NCBI GenBank assembly: GCA_015492435.1
Contig: WGFB01000058.1
Location: 1-47,119 of the forward strand
Direction: 5' to 3'
Origin: Gammaproteobacteria bacterium
GTDB taxonomy: Bacteria; Pseudomonadota; Gammaproteobacteria; SZUA-140
Length of the DNA stretch: 47,119 nucleotides
The notes beneath the pieces were generated by a model that saw only the letters and a program-made list of their open reading frames with translations, was not told the DNA's origin and searched no databases. This document shows, one piece after another, positions 35,947-45,504 of the stretch; the first letter of the stretch is position 1, and every line of letters begins with the position of its first letter. Position numbers and translations under genes: made by a program.

Positions 35947-36546
35947 ATGCCGAAACTGGTAGTACAACCCACATCGACCGCCCAGTGGCACGACCTCGTC
36001 AGCGAGGCCGAAGTGGCCAGCGGTTGCCTGCTGGACCAGGATATCGAGAGCTACCTGGTGTTCCTGCTCATGCGTTTCACCAGCAAGCCACACATGGTCT
36101 CCCGCGTCCTGGGCCTCGACTACCTGCGGGCCGGCTCGGCGGGCGGACGCGCCAACCAGGATAAGCTGCGCGACGTGGGCGACCACTGCCTGCTGTTTTC
36201 CGGCCTGTTTCCCCACCACGCCGAACGGCGCCTGGTCAAGATCAGCTATTTCGTGGATATGGGCCGTGTCGCCTATCATCAGGTGGCGGCACTCACTTCC
36301 AATCTCATGGGCGAGACCTACGCCGGCCTGTCGCGTGAATTCGTCTCCCTCATGGATGTCCTGCAGACCATGCGCACCCTGCGCGGCAAGGGCAATCCCC
36401 TGCCCCCCCTGCAGGCTTTCGAGCTGTGGCAGGAAACAGGCAGCCGTCACGCCCTGAGGTCCCTTCGCGCCACGACCGGCGCCAACCCCGTCGATGTCAG
36501 CGAAGGCGCCCCTGGAGGCAAAAGAAAACCGTCCGGACTCCACTGA
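35947..36546 (+). CDS. Conserved-looking protein of unknown function
   Basis: A 199-residue soluble protein with no signal peptide or membrane segment. I do not recognise a family. The middle is rich in His and hydrophobic residues (GDHCLLFSGLFPHHAERRLVK, then YFVDMGRVAYHQVA), suggesting an all-helical domain that could bind metal or cofactor; the last 30 residues look disordered. A clear AAGGA lies 8 bases before the start, and there is a promoter upstream. It is divergent from glyQ. Real gene on the basis of signals and composition; function unknown. Confidence 0.7.
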   Translation: MPKLVVQPTSTAQWHDLVSEAEVASGCLLDQDIESYLVFLLMRFTSKPHMVSRVLGLDYLRAGSAGGRANQDKLRDVGDHCLLFSGLFPHHAERRLVKISYFVDMGRVAYHQVAALTSNLMGETYAGLSREFVSLMDVLQTMRTLRGKGNPLPPLQAFELWQETGSRHALRSLRATTGANPVDVSEGAPGGKRKPSGLH

Positions 36547-36624
36547 ATCGCGGGACACAACCTGTTCTCCGCGCCAATCTGAGGTATACTGCGGCCTACC
36601 CGGATACAGCAGTGGAGTACCCCC

Positions 36625-37053
36625 TTGAGCTATTATGCCCTCATCATCGGCGCCTTCATCGCCGTCGGACTGATCATCACCGCCTATGGCTGGCGCACCT
36701 ACCAGCGGGGCAGATCGACCCGCCAGTGGCCCTCGGTCAGCGGTGAAATCACCGAGGCCCTGCTGGCCTCGGAGGAAAACGACCTGCTGCCCGATATCCG
36801 ATTCACCTACGTGGTGGATTCGCAACGCTACGAGGGACGCCTTCAGTTTCCCGCCGGCACCACCCCCATGCCGGGTTTCGCCCATCATCAACTGGAAAAA
36901 TATCCCCTGGGCCGCCAGGTCACGGTCTATTACAACCCGCGAAACCCCACCGAGGCAACCCTCGAGCCCGGCGCGGAAGATGACTGGCTGGTGCTCGCCA
37001 CCGGAATCGGCGTAACCCTAATCGGCATACTGGCCATGTTTTTCAGCGGTTGA
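36625..37053 (+). CDS. DUF3592 membrane protein
   Basis: A 142-residue protein with a helix at each end (about 4-24 and 122-140) and a periplasm- or cytoplasm-facing beta domain between them: WPSVSGEIT, YVVDSQRYEG, YPLGRQVTVYYNPRNPTEATLEPG. This is the DUF3592 pattern, whose function is unknown. The start is TTG at 36625 with GTGGAG upstream. It ends 8 bases before the cytochrome gene starts. Confidence 0.8.
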   Translation: MSYYALIIGAFIAVGLIITAYGWRTYQRGRSTRQWPSVSGEITEALLASEENDLLPDIRFTYVVDSQRYEGRLQFPAGTTPMPGFAHHQLEKYPLGRQVTVYYNPRNPTEATLEPGAEDDWLVLATGIGVTLIGILAMFFSG

Positions 37054-37061
37054 GGCTTCCA

Positions 37062-37439
37062 ATGAGATTTCTTCTGAGCATGATCCTCGGAGCGGCGCTG
37101 CTCAGCGGCTGCGACATCAATGAAACCATGCGCGCCAAGGCCAAGGACGGCAAGACCGCCGATGCGCGCGCCCTGGCGGCCAAAGGGGGCTGCATGGGCT
37201 GTCACGCGGTCTTCAACACCGTTTACGGGCCGGCGTGGCAACTGGTCAGCGAACGCTACCAGGGCATGCCCCAGGCGCGCGACATGCTCATGGAACGCAT
37301 CAACAAAGGCAGCTACGGGCGCTGGGACCAGATCACGGAGGGCAAGCGCATGCCGCCACAGAAGGGCGCCCTGAACGATGAGGAACTGGGCAAGGTGGTG
37401 GACTACATCCTGTCCCTGGCGGGCGACGAACGTTCCTGA
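37062..37439 (+). CDS. Lipoprotein cytochrome c (single haem)
   Basis: A 125-residue class I cytochrome c. The signal ends in a lipobox, LLSGC with Cys17, so it is probably anchored by lipid in the periplasm rather than soluble. Haem attaches to Cys44 and Cys47 in CMGCH with His48 as ligand; Met97 in KRMPPQ is the likely sixth ligand. It resembles the small c5/c551 electron carriers. The start at 37062 (with GAGG upstream) was preferred over TTG at 37050. Its redox partner is unknown. Confidence 0.9.
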   Translation: MRFLLSMILGAALLSGCDINETMRAKAKDGKTADARALAAKGGCMGCHAVFNTVYGPAWQLVSERYQGMPQARDMLMERINKGSYGRWDQITEGKRMPPQKGALNDEELGKVVDYILSLAGDERS

Positions 37440-37484
37440 GCCTGGTATGACCCTGTCACGACCGACCCCGCCAATACGACTGGC

Positions 37485-38528
37485 ATGAGCACGCAACGCA
37501 AGGCCGTCGCCCTCGTCTCCGGCGGACTCGATTCCATGCTGGCCGCCAGGCTGATGCTCGACCAGGGCATCCACGTGGAGGGCATCAACTTCTACACGGG
37601 TTTCTGCGTGGAGGGGCACACCCACGCCATCCGCCGCAAGGACCGCGACAAGCCCAAGCGCAACAACGCCCTGTGGGTGGCGGAGAAGCTGGGCATCAGG
37701 CTCCATATCATCGACGTCATCGAGGAATACAAGGATATCGTCATCAACCCGCGCCACGGCTACGGCGCCAATCTCAACCCCTGCCTGGACTGCAAGGGCT
37801 TCATGGTCAGAAAGGCCCATGAATGGATGCGGGAGAACGGCTTCGACTTCATCGTCACCGGCGAAGTCATCGGCCAGCGCCCCATGTCCCAGCGCCGCAG
37901 CACCATGCCGGTGGTGGCGCGGGAATCGGGCGCCCACGACAGGCTGCTGCGCCCCCTGTGCGCCCAACTGCTGCCACCCACCTACCCGGAGCTGCAGGGC
38001 TGGGTGGACAGGGAACGGCTGCTGGGCCTGAGCGGCCGCAACCGCAAGCCGCAAATGGCCCTGGCGCGGCAGTACGGGCTGGACGACTTCGCCCAGCCCG
38101 CGGGAGGATGCTGCTTCCTCACCAACGAACACTATTCCGCCAAGCTGCGCGACCTGTGGGAGAGCCGGGGAGAAAAGCGTTACGAACTGGACGACATCAT
38201 GCTGCTCAAGGTGGGGCGGCACCTGCGCCCCCGTCCCCATTTCAAGATCATCATCGGCCGCGAAGAAGGGGAAAACCGCTACCTGGAGGGATACCGCCGC
38301 CAGTACATCAACCTCAAGACCGTAAGCCACAGCGGCCCGCTCGCCCTCATCGACGGCGGGGCCGATGAGACAGACCTGCAACTTGCCGCGCGGCTGGTGG
38401 CGCGCTACAGTCAGGGGCGCGATGAGGACCAGGTACGAATAGAAATCGCGGAACCGGACGGGCAATCGCGCACCCTGGACGTAAAACCCCTCGCGGACCG
38501 AGACATTCCCCAGGAGTGGTATGTATAA
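37485..38528 (+). CDS. PP-loop ATPase, MnmA/ThiI-like, with C-terminal extra domain
   Basis: A 347-residue protein. The ATP-binding PP-loop is SGGLDS (12-17). Cys100 and Cys103 in NPCLDC and Cys209-Cys210 in GGCCF are candidate sulfur carriers, as in 2-thiouridylases, where a nucleophilic and a relay Cys act. The last 120 residues, with HLRPRPHFKIIIG, resemble the NFACT-R-like domain found in a subset of MnmA-like proteins. It overlaps tusA as TAATG. Sulfur transfer to a tRNA or other acceptor is inferred; it is not a standard MnmA and the substrate is unknown. Confidence 0.8.
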   Translation: MSTQRKAVALVSGGLDSMLAARLMLDQGIHVEGINFYTGFCVEGHTHAIRRKDRDKPKRNNALWVAEKLGIRLHIIDVIEEYKDIVINPRHGYGANLNPCLDCKGFMVRKAHEWMRENGFDFIVTGEVIGQRPMSQRRSTMPVVARESGAHDRLLRPLCAQLLPPTYPELQGWVDRERLLGLSGRNRKPQMALARQYGLDDFAQPAGGCCFLTNEHYSAKLRDLWESRGEKRYELDDIMLLKVGRHLRPRPHFKIIIGREEGENRYLEGYRRQYINLKTVSHSGPLALIDGGADETDLQLAARLVARYSQGRDEDQVRIEIAEPDGQSRTLDVKPLADRDIPQEWYV

Positions 38529-38767
38529 TGGAGCGCTTTGAACTGGATGCGCGCCGCCTGCTGTGCCCGCTGCCCGTGATCCGCACGCAGAACCGGATCC
38601 GTTCGCTGCGGGCAGGAGATACACTGGAAGTAGTCTGCACCGACCCGGGCGCCAGCCATGACATACCGGCCTGGTGCCGCGTCCATGGCCACGAGGTCGT
38701 GGAAGTGGCGGAGCACGGCGGTGAAATCCGGATCACGATCCGCGTGGGCGGCCCGAACGCACCATAA
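38528..38767 (+). CDS. tusA: TusA-family sulfur carrier protein
   Basis: A 79-residue TusA-like protein. Cys13 in LCPLPVIRT is the CPxP persulfide cysteine that receives sulfur from a desulfurase or rhodanese. The start at 38528 shares its first base with the stop of the preceding gene, and AGGAG lies 12 bases upstream. The tight coupling suggests that it feeds sulfur to the PP-loop protein; TusA proteins also act in dissimilatory sulfur oxidation. Confidence 0.88.
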   Translation: MERFELDARRLLCPLPVIRTQNRIRSLRAGDTLEVVCTDPGASHDIPAWCRVHGHEVVEVAEHGGEIRITIRVGGPNAP

Positions 38768-38778
38768 TGGACCCAATT

Positions 38779-38795
38779 TGCACCAATATTGTGCA
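38779..38795. promoter_or_regulatory. NtrC binding site upstream of glnA
   Basis: TGCACCAATATTGTGCA: inverted TGCAC/GTGCA arms with seven bases between, one change from the NtrC consensus. It sits about 80 bases upstream of the -24 element, the usual enhancer position. Confidence 0.8.
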
Positions 38796-38857
38796 TGTGG
38801 GGTGGGGCAAGGCGCCCAAAATATAGATAACTATATAATTATAAAGAAAATTTACCA

Positions 38858-38875
38858 CTGGCATATTTCGTGCTA
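38858..38875 (+). promoter_or_regulatory. Sigma-54 promoter of glnA
   Basis: CTGGCATATTTCGTGCTA has GG and GC separated by exactly ten bases, the -24/-12 signature. A run of A and T lies between it and the NtrC site, suitable for DNA bending. Transcription would start about 60 bases before glnA. Confidence 0.78.
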
Positions 38876-38947
38876 TTAACGTGCACAGCGAAATATTGTT
38901 ATCAACCATCATAGGAAATAATCCATAAGCACTCCGGGAGGAACCAA

Positions 38948-40357
38948 ATGTCCGCAGCAAAAATCACCAAGATGATCAAAGACAACAACGTGAGCTTCGT
39001 CGATCTGCGCTTCACCGACACGCGCGGCAAGGAGCAGCACGTCACCATTCCCAGCCGCGAGGTAGACAGCAATTTTTTCAAGGCCGGCAAGATGTTCGAC
39101 GGCTCTTCCATCGCCGGCTGGAAAGGCATCAACGAGTCCGACATGATACTCATGCCCGACACCTCCACGGCGGTCATGGATCCCTTCATGGATGAGCCCA
39201 CTCTCAACCTGCGCTGCGACATTCTGGAACCCGCCACCATGAAGGGTTACGAGCGCGATCCCCGCTCCCTGGCCAAGCGCGCCGAGGCCTATCTGAAATC
39301 CACCAAGATCGCGGACACCGCCTACTTCGGCCCCGAGCCCGAATTCTTCATTTTCGACGACGTGCGCTGGGGCGCGGACATGAGTGGTTCCTTCTTCAAG
39401 ATCGATTCCGAGGAAGCCTCCTGGAACTCCGAGAAAGTCTACGAGGACGGCAACATCGGTCACCGGCCCTCCGTCAAGGGCGGCTACTTCCCTGTCCCGC
39501 CCGTGGACTCCATGCACGACCTGCGTTCCGCCATGGCCCTGGCCCTGGAGGAAATGGGCCTGAAGACGGAGGCCCATCACCACGAGGTGGCCACCGCCGG
39601 CCAGAACGAAATCGGCACGGCCTTCAATACCCTGGTGAAAAAGGCCGACGAACTGCAAATCCTGAAATACGTGGTCATGAACGTGGCCCACGCCTATGGC
39701 AAGACGGCCACCTTCATGCCCAAGCCTCTGGTCGGCGACAACGGCAACGGCATGCACGTCCATCAGTCCCTGGCCAAGAACGGTAAGAACCTGTTCACCG
39801 GCAACCGCTATGGCGGCCTGTCCGATCTTGCCCTGCACTATATCGGCGGCATCTTCAAGCACGCCCGCGCCCTCAACGCCTTCACCAACGCCAGCACCAA
39901 CAGCTACAAGCGCCTGGTGCCCGGCTTCGAGGCGCCCGTCCTGCTGGCCTACTCGGCCCGCAACCGTTCCGCCTCCTGCCGCATTCCCTATGTGAGCAAT
40001 CCCAAGGCGCGGCGCATCGAGATCCGCTTCCCGGATTCCTGCGGCAACCCCTACTTTACCTTTGCCGCCATGATGATGGCCGGCCTCGACGGCATCAAGA
40101 ACAAGATCAATCCGGGCGACGCCATGGACAAGGATCTCTACGACCTGCCGCCGGAGGAAGAGAAGAAAATCGCCACGGTGTGCAGCTCCCTCGATCAGGC
40201 CCTGGACGCCCTGGACAGCGACCGCGGCTTCCTGACCGCGGGCGGCGTGTTCACGGACGACATGATCGACGGCTATATCGAACTCAAGATGGAAGAGGTC
40301 ACCACCCTGCGCATGACCACCCATCCCGTCGAGTTCGACATGTACTACAGCCTGTAA
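38948..40357 (+). CDS. glnA: Glutamine synthetase type I
   Basis: A 469-residue GSI-beta type enzyme that makes glutamine from glutamate and ammonium. [10 protein letters not shown], the [14 protein letters not shown] active-site region, and [10 protein letters not shown] are readable. Tyr398 in DLYDLPPEE corresponds to the adenylylation tyrosine, so activity should be tuned by GlnE. GGGAGG lies before the start. A sigma-54 promoter and an NtrC site upstream put it under nitrogen control. A strong terminator follows. Confidence 0.97.
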   Translation: MSAAKITKMIKDNNVSFVDLRFTDTRGKEQHVTIPSREVDSNFFKAGKMFDGSSIAGWKGINESDMILMPDTSTAVMDPFMDEPTLNLRCDILEPATMKGYERDPRSLAKRAEAYLKSTKIADTAYFGPEPEFFIFDDVRWGADMSGSFFKIDSEEASWNSEKVYEDGNIGHRPSVKGGYFPVPPVDSMHDLRSAMALALEEMGLKTEAHHHEVATAGQNEIGTAFNTLVKKADELQILKYVVMNVAHAYGKTATFMPKPLVGDNGNGMHVHQSLAKNGKNLFTGNRYGGLSDLALHYIGGIFKHARALNAFTNASTNSYKRLVPGFEAPVLLAYSARNRSASCRIPYVSNPKARRIEIRFPDSCGNPYFTFAAMMMAGLDGIKNKINPGDAMDKDLYDLPPEEEKKIATVCSSLDQALDALDSDRGFLTAGGVFTDDMIDGYIELKMEEVTTLRMTTHPVEFDMYYSL

Positions 40358-40381
40358 ATCAGCGCTTCTCAGGCAAGACCG

Positions 40382-40410
40382 GAAGCCCCGCTACGCGGGG
40401 CTTCTTTTTT
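40382..40410 (+). terminator. Intrinsic terminator of glnA
   Basis: GAAGCCCC and GGGGCTTC flank a seven-base loop, followed by TTTTTT. A textbook rho-independent terminator 25 bases after the glnA stop. Confidence 0.93.
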
Positions 40411-40419
40411 GGGGATTTC

Positions 40420-40580
40420 ACCATGAAGAAGACGAAGTTCACGAAGACACTCCCTGTTTTTTCATCCTGAACATAACCCATATCCGACAACATGGGGGAG
40501 CAATCCCCACCATATTGGCAACCCCTTGTTATCTAATGAGAAACGAACCCCGTCTTCGTGAACTTCGTGTCCTTCGTGGT
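40420..40580. repeat. Inverted repeat of the ACCACGAAGG type
   Basis: Two 29-base arms in opposite orientation, 40420-40448 and 40552-40580, about 103 bases apart. Arms agree at 26 of 29 positions and share ACGAAGTTCACGAAGAC. Related ACCACGAAGGACACGAAG runs are common between genes in many bacteria. It lies between the glnA terminator and the DUF4124 gene, with no open frame. Confidence 0.75.
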
Positions 40581-40623
40581 AAAACCCCTTTTGACAAAGC
40601 CTCCCCATGCCGATACATATTGA

Positions 40624-41184
40624 ATGATGAAGTTAACGCCCATCCATCTCCGGTATCTTGCCATCGCCCTGATCCTGCCGGGCATGGCGGCTGCCGAAAT
40701 CTACAAACAGGTTCTGCCCGACGGCAGCGTCGTCTTCAGTGATCAGCCCGCTCCCGGGGCGGAGCGTATCGAAGTGGCCCCGGCGCAAACCTACAAGCCG
40801 CCGCCCATCCCCGTCAGTTCCCCGCGGCGCAGCGCGGAAAAAGACCGGGAGGCGGATGCCCGGCACTATGATGAACTGCGTATCACCACCCCCGAGGACG
40901 ACGCCCCGATCCGCGAAAATGCGGGCAATGTGCACATCGAGATTGCCGTCTCTCCCGCCCTCAGGGTGCGCGAAGGCCATAAGATCGTGCTCTACATGGA
41001 TGGCGAGCCGGTGGCCGAGCCCGGCACCCGCACGGTTTTCGACCTCAAAAACGTGGACCGCGGCACCCACCAGCTCCAGGCCGCCATCGTGGACGCGGCG
41101 GGCAAGCCCCTCAAAACCTCCGACCCCGTCACCTTCCACCTGCTGCGCATCTCCATCATCCGCCCCCAGCCTTTCGCTCCATAG
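40624..41184 (+). CDS. DUF4124 periplasmic protein
   Basis: A 186-residue protein with a signal peptide ending in GMAAA. The N-terminal DUF4124 segment follows: EIYKQVLPDGSVVFSDQPAP, then a Pro-rich linker and a beta-sandwich-like C-terminal half (residues 98-175). A DUF4124 gene between glnA and ntrB is typical in gammaproteobacteria; its role is unknown. Start either ATG 40624 or the next codon, 40627; no clear ribosome binding site. Confidence 0.85.
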   Translation: MMKLTPIHLRYLAIALILPGMAAAEIYKQVLPDGSVVFSDQPAPGAERIEVAPAQTYKPPPIPVSSPRRSAEKDREADARHYDELRITTPEDDAPIRENAGNVHIEIAVSPALRVREGHKIVLYMDGEPVAEPGTRTVFDLKNVDRGTHQLQAAIVDAAGKPLKTSDPVTFHLLRISIIRPQPFAP

Positions 41185-41223
41185 GCCTTCAGGCACCATA
41201 ACAGATAGCTACTTTCTCCATAT

Positions 41224-41240
41224 TGCACTATAATGGTGCG
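41224..41240. promoter_or_regulatory. NtrC binding site upstream of ntrBC
   Basis: TGCACTATAATGGTGCG differs from the NtrC consensus only at the last base. It is about 187 bases upstream of the -24 element at 41413. The two nitrogen promoters in this window thus both carry an enhancer. Confidence 0.82.
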
Positions 41241-41410
41241 TCAATGGGCGTAAATGGCGTACCAGCTTGACCTTCGGAACCCCATCGAGATCTCAGGCCC
41301 GTGCCACCCGCCCTCAAGATATCGGGTATCCCACTGATTCTACTGTAGTAATAGTGACATTACCGGCCCCCTCCGCCCCGCACGGGCGCCCGCCAGCCGC
41401 AGCGCCAAAG

Positions 41411-41428
41411 CTGGTTTGTTTTTTGCAA
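41411..41428 (+). promoter_or_regulatory. Sigma-54 promoter of ntrBC
   Basis: CTGGTTTGTTTTTTGCAA: GG and GC are ten bases apart and TTGCAA matches the -12 half. Predicted transcription start is near 41438, only about 15 bases before the ntrB ATG, leaving a very short leader. Confidence 0.78.
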
Positions 41429-41452
41429 TCCTGGTTGTAGAGCCCAAATAAC

Positions 41453-42508
41453 ATGAAGTGCAACGAGACTGTTCAAAGGATTCTGGAGAACCTCAACACC
41501 GCGGTGTTGCTGTTCGATGAGCAGCGGCGACTGCAATATATCAATCCGGCCGGGGAGATACTGCTGGAAAACAGTGCCCGCCACCTGCTGGGACAAGCCA
41601 TGGAAAACCTCTGGCCCAACTCGAAGGAATTCACCAATACCTTGCTGCAATCCCTGGAAAAAGGCCATGCCTACACCGAGCGCGAGGTCCAATTGCATCT
41701 GCCTCAACCCAAGTCGGTTACCGTCGACCTCACCGTCTCTCCCCTCTGGGACGGGCGGGAGAAACGGGAACTGCTGGTGGAGCTGCTGCCCATCGACCGG
41801 CATTTGCGCATCGCCCGCGATGAGGATCTCCAGGATCAGTACCAGGCCACGCGCACCCTGATCCGCGGCATGGCCCACGAGATCAAGAACCCCCTGGGCG
41901 GCCTGCGCGGCGCGGCCCAGTTGCTGGAACAGGAACTGGGTGATGATGAACTCAGGGAATACACCCAGGTCATCATGAACGAGGCCGACCGCCTCAAGAA
42001 CCTGCTCAACCGCATGCTCGGCCCCAGCACCCTGCCGCAGAAACGCGCCATGAACATCCACGAGGTACTGGAGCGCGTGCGCACCCTGGTGCAGGCCGAG
42101 GTCAGCCCCGGCATCGAGATCGTCCGCGACTACGACCCCAGCATCCCCGATCTCCACGCCGACCCGGACCAATTGATCCAGGCGCTGCTGAACATCGCGC
42201 GCAACGCCATGCAATCGCTCGACGGCAAGGGCACCATCGTATTCACCAGCCGCACCCAGCGCAATTTCACCATCGGCCACAAACTGCACCGCCTCGTGGT
42301 GCGCGTGGACATCACCGATGACGGCCCGGGCATCCCCGGCAACATGATCAAGAAGATTTTCTACCCCATGATCACCGGCCGGCCCGACGGCACCGGCCTG
42401 GGCCTGCCCATGGCCCAGTCCCTGGTCAGCCAGCACGGCGGGCTCATCGAATGCGCGAGCCGCCCCGGCAAAACCACATTTACCGTAATTCTTCCCCTGG
42501 AGTCATAG
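41453..42508 (+). CDS. glnL: Nitrogen regulation sensor kinase NtrB
   Basis: A 351-residue soluble histidine kinase. An N-terminal PAS domain (about 5-120) precedes the phosphorylated His142 in MAHEIKNPLGG; the ATP-binding N, G1 (DDGPGIPG) and G2 (GTGLGLPM) boxes follow. It phosphorylates or dephosphorylates NtrC according to nitrogen supply, with PII protein input. No membrane segments, as expected. The leader before it is short and the ribosome binding site is poor. Confidence 0.95.
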   Translation: MKCNETVQRILENLNTAVLLFDEQRRLQYINPAGEILLENSARHLLGQAMENLWPNSKEFTNTLLQSLEKGHAYTEREVQLHLPQPKSVTVDLTVSPLWDGREKRELLVELLPIDRHLRIARDEDLQDQYQATRTLIRGMAHEIKNPLGGLRGAAQLLEQELGDDELREYTQVIMNEADRLKNLLNRMLGPSTLPQKRAMNIHEVLERVRTLVQAEVSPGIEIVRDYDPSIPDLHADPDQLIQALLNIARNAMQSLDGKGTIVFTSRTQRNFTIGHKLHRLVVRVDITDDGPGIPGNMIKKIFYPMITGRPDGTGLGLPMAQSLVSQHGGLIECASRPGKTTFTVILPLES

Positions 42509-42513
42509 CAATC

Positions 42514-43941
<1,428 letters not shown>

Positions 43942-43967
43942 GAGGAGGTTTATCCACGCCTTACCAT

Positions 43968-43986
43968 CTCTCCCCGAAGGGGAGAG
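43968..43986. repeat. Short hairpin between ntrC and pyrD
   Basis: CTCTCCCC and GGGGAGAG around GAA, in the 67-base gap between convergent genes. It lacks a T-run, so termination would need other factors. CTCTCCCC-type hairpins are common intergenic repeats. Confidence 0.45.
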
Positions 43987-44008
43987 GGAGTCGATATGCC
44001 AGCAGCAC

Positions 44009-44935
44009 TTACCGCTTGTTCAGTTGCAGGGTGCCCGTCAACTGGGCGACCTCGCTGAGGCCGTGGCGCCGCAGGTAGGCGGCGATGCCCTCGTTGATCT
44101 TCCGGCACACCAGGGGATCGTAGAAGAGGGCCGTCCCCACCCCCACGGCGCTGGCCCCGGCGATGAGGAACTCCAGCGCGTCCTCGGCGGAGGTGATGCC
44201 GCCCTGGCCGATGATGGGAATGCCGTGTTCCCGGCACACTTGATAGACCTGGTGCACCTTGAGCACCGCCACCGGCTTGATGGCGGGACCCGACAGCCCG
44301 CCCTGGTTGTTGCCGATGACGGGACTGCGTGACTCGATATCCACCGCCATGCCCATCAGGGTATTGATCACGGCGAAGGCGTCGCTGCCCGCCTCGATGC
44401 ACAGGCGGGCGTTGAGGGCGATATCCGTCTGGTTGGGCGACAGCTTGGTGATCAGGGGCTTATCGGTCACCGCGCGGCAGGCCGCCACCACCCGCGCCGA
44501 CATGTCGGGATCGTTGCCGAAGGTCACTCCGCCCTCCTTCACGTTGGGGCAGGAGATGTTGATCTCCATGGCGTCGATGGGCGAATCGTCGAAGATGCGC
44601 GTGACCTCCGCGTACTCCTCCACCGTCGACCCCGACACGTTGGCGATGAAGCGTGTCTCCGTGAAATCCAGCGCGGGCAGGATCTCGTCCACGACGTGGC
44701 GGGCGCCGGGATTCTGCAGGCCGATGGCGTTGAGCATGCCCATGGGGGTCTCCCACACCCGGTGGGGCGGGTTGCCCAGGCGCGGCGCCAGGGTGGTGCC
44801 CTTGAGGCACACGGCCCCCACGTGGCGGTTGGAGAAACCCTCGATGCGCGTGTACTCCTCCCCGAAACCCACGCAGCCCGACAACAGCACGATGGGGCTT
44901 GAGAAAGCCATGCCGCAGAAATCCAGCGCCAGCAT
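44009..44935 (-). CDS. pyrD: Dihydroorotate dehydrogenase, class 1B-like
   Basis: A 308-residue FMN enzyme of pyrimidine synthesis. The catalytic cysteine lies in EINISCPNVKEGG; LKGTTLAPR and VGFGEEY are also class 1 features, whereas most gammaproteobacteria use the membrane-linked class 2 enzyme. Class 1B needs a PyrK partner, not seen here. The frame opens with TTG at 44980; ATG at 44935 gives the normal family start, with GTG at 44947 (AAGG upstream) as another possibility. Confidence 0.88.
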   Translation of the reverse strand: MLALDFCGMAFSSPIVLLSGCVGFGEEYTRIEGFSNRHVGAVCLKGTTLAPRLGNPPHRVWETPMGMLNAIGLQNPGARHVVDEILPALDFTETRFIANVSGSTVEEYAEVTRIFDDSPIDAMEINISCPNVKEGGVTFGNDPDMSARVVAACRAVTDKPLITKLSPNQTDIALNARLCIEAGSDAFAVINTLMGMAVDIESRSPVIGNNQGGLSGPAIKPVAVLKVHQVYQVCREHGIPIIGQGGITSAEDALEFLIAGASAVGVGTALFYDPLVCRKINEGIAAYLRRHGLSEVAQLTGTLQLNKR

Positions 44936-45027
44936 CTCGCCGCACACGTCGCGCCCTTCTTGACCCGGATCACGCTTCAAGCCGATACTCCCCCATCCGT
45001 TCGTTCATGGTGTCAAACCGGTCACCC

Positions 45028-45492
45028 ATGTTTCACATTGTACTCTATCAACCCGAGATCCCGCCCAATACGGGCAATATCATCCGCCTGTGCGCCAATG
45101 GCGGCGCGCGCCTGCATCTCATCCGCCCCCTGGCCTTTCAACTGGAAGACAAACACCTGCGCCGGGCGGGCCTCGATTACCGTGACCTGGCCCAGGTCAC
45201 GGAACACGACAGCCTGCCGGCCTTCCAGGATGAAACCCGGCCAGGCCGCCTCTTCGCCCTCTCGACCCGCGGCCGCCGCATCCATGCCAGTGTCCGTTAC
45301 CGGCCCGGGGACGCCTTCCTGTTCGGCCCCGAGACACGAGGCCTGCCGCGGGAGGTGCTGACACGCTTCGACGACAGCCGCATCCTGCGCATCCCCATGC
45401 GCCCCGGCAACCGCAGCCTCAACCTGTCCAACGCCGCGGCCATCGTCCTGTACGAGGCGTGGCGGCAGCAGGGTTTTCAGGGCGGCGGGTGA
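45028..45492 (+). CDS. trmL: tRNA (cytidine/uridine-34-2'-O)-methyltransferase
   Basis: A 154-residue SPOUT methyltransferase of the TrmL/YibK type, which methylates the wobble base ribose in tRNA-Leu. QPEIPPNTGNIIRLCANGG at the N terminus, LFGPETRGLP and the knot motif IPMRPGNRSLNLSNA are characteristic. Start at 45028; upstream frame is antisense to pyrD. It converges with lysA. Confidence 0.94.
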   Translation: MFHIVLYQPEIPPNTGNIIRLCANGGARLHLIRPLAFQLEDKHLRRAGLDYRDLAQVTEHDSLPAFQDETRPGRLFALSTRGRRIHASVRYRPGDAFLFGPETRGLPREVLTRFDDSRILRIPMRPGNRSLNLSNAAAIVLYEAWRQQGFQGGG

Positions 45493-45504
45493 CCTGACCA
45501 CGGC

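Noticed and set aside
37840..38031. Small frames inside the PP-loop gene on both strands
   Set aside because: They overlap a gene with clear motifs and have no signals of their own.
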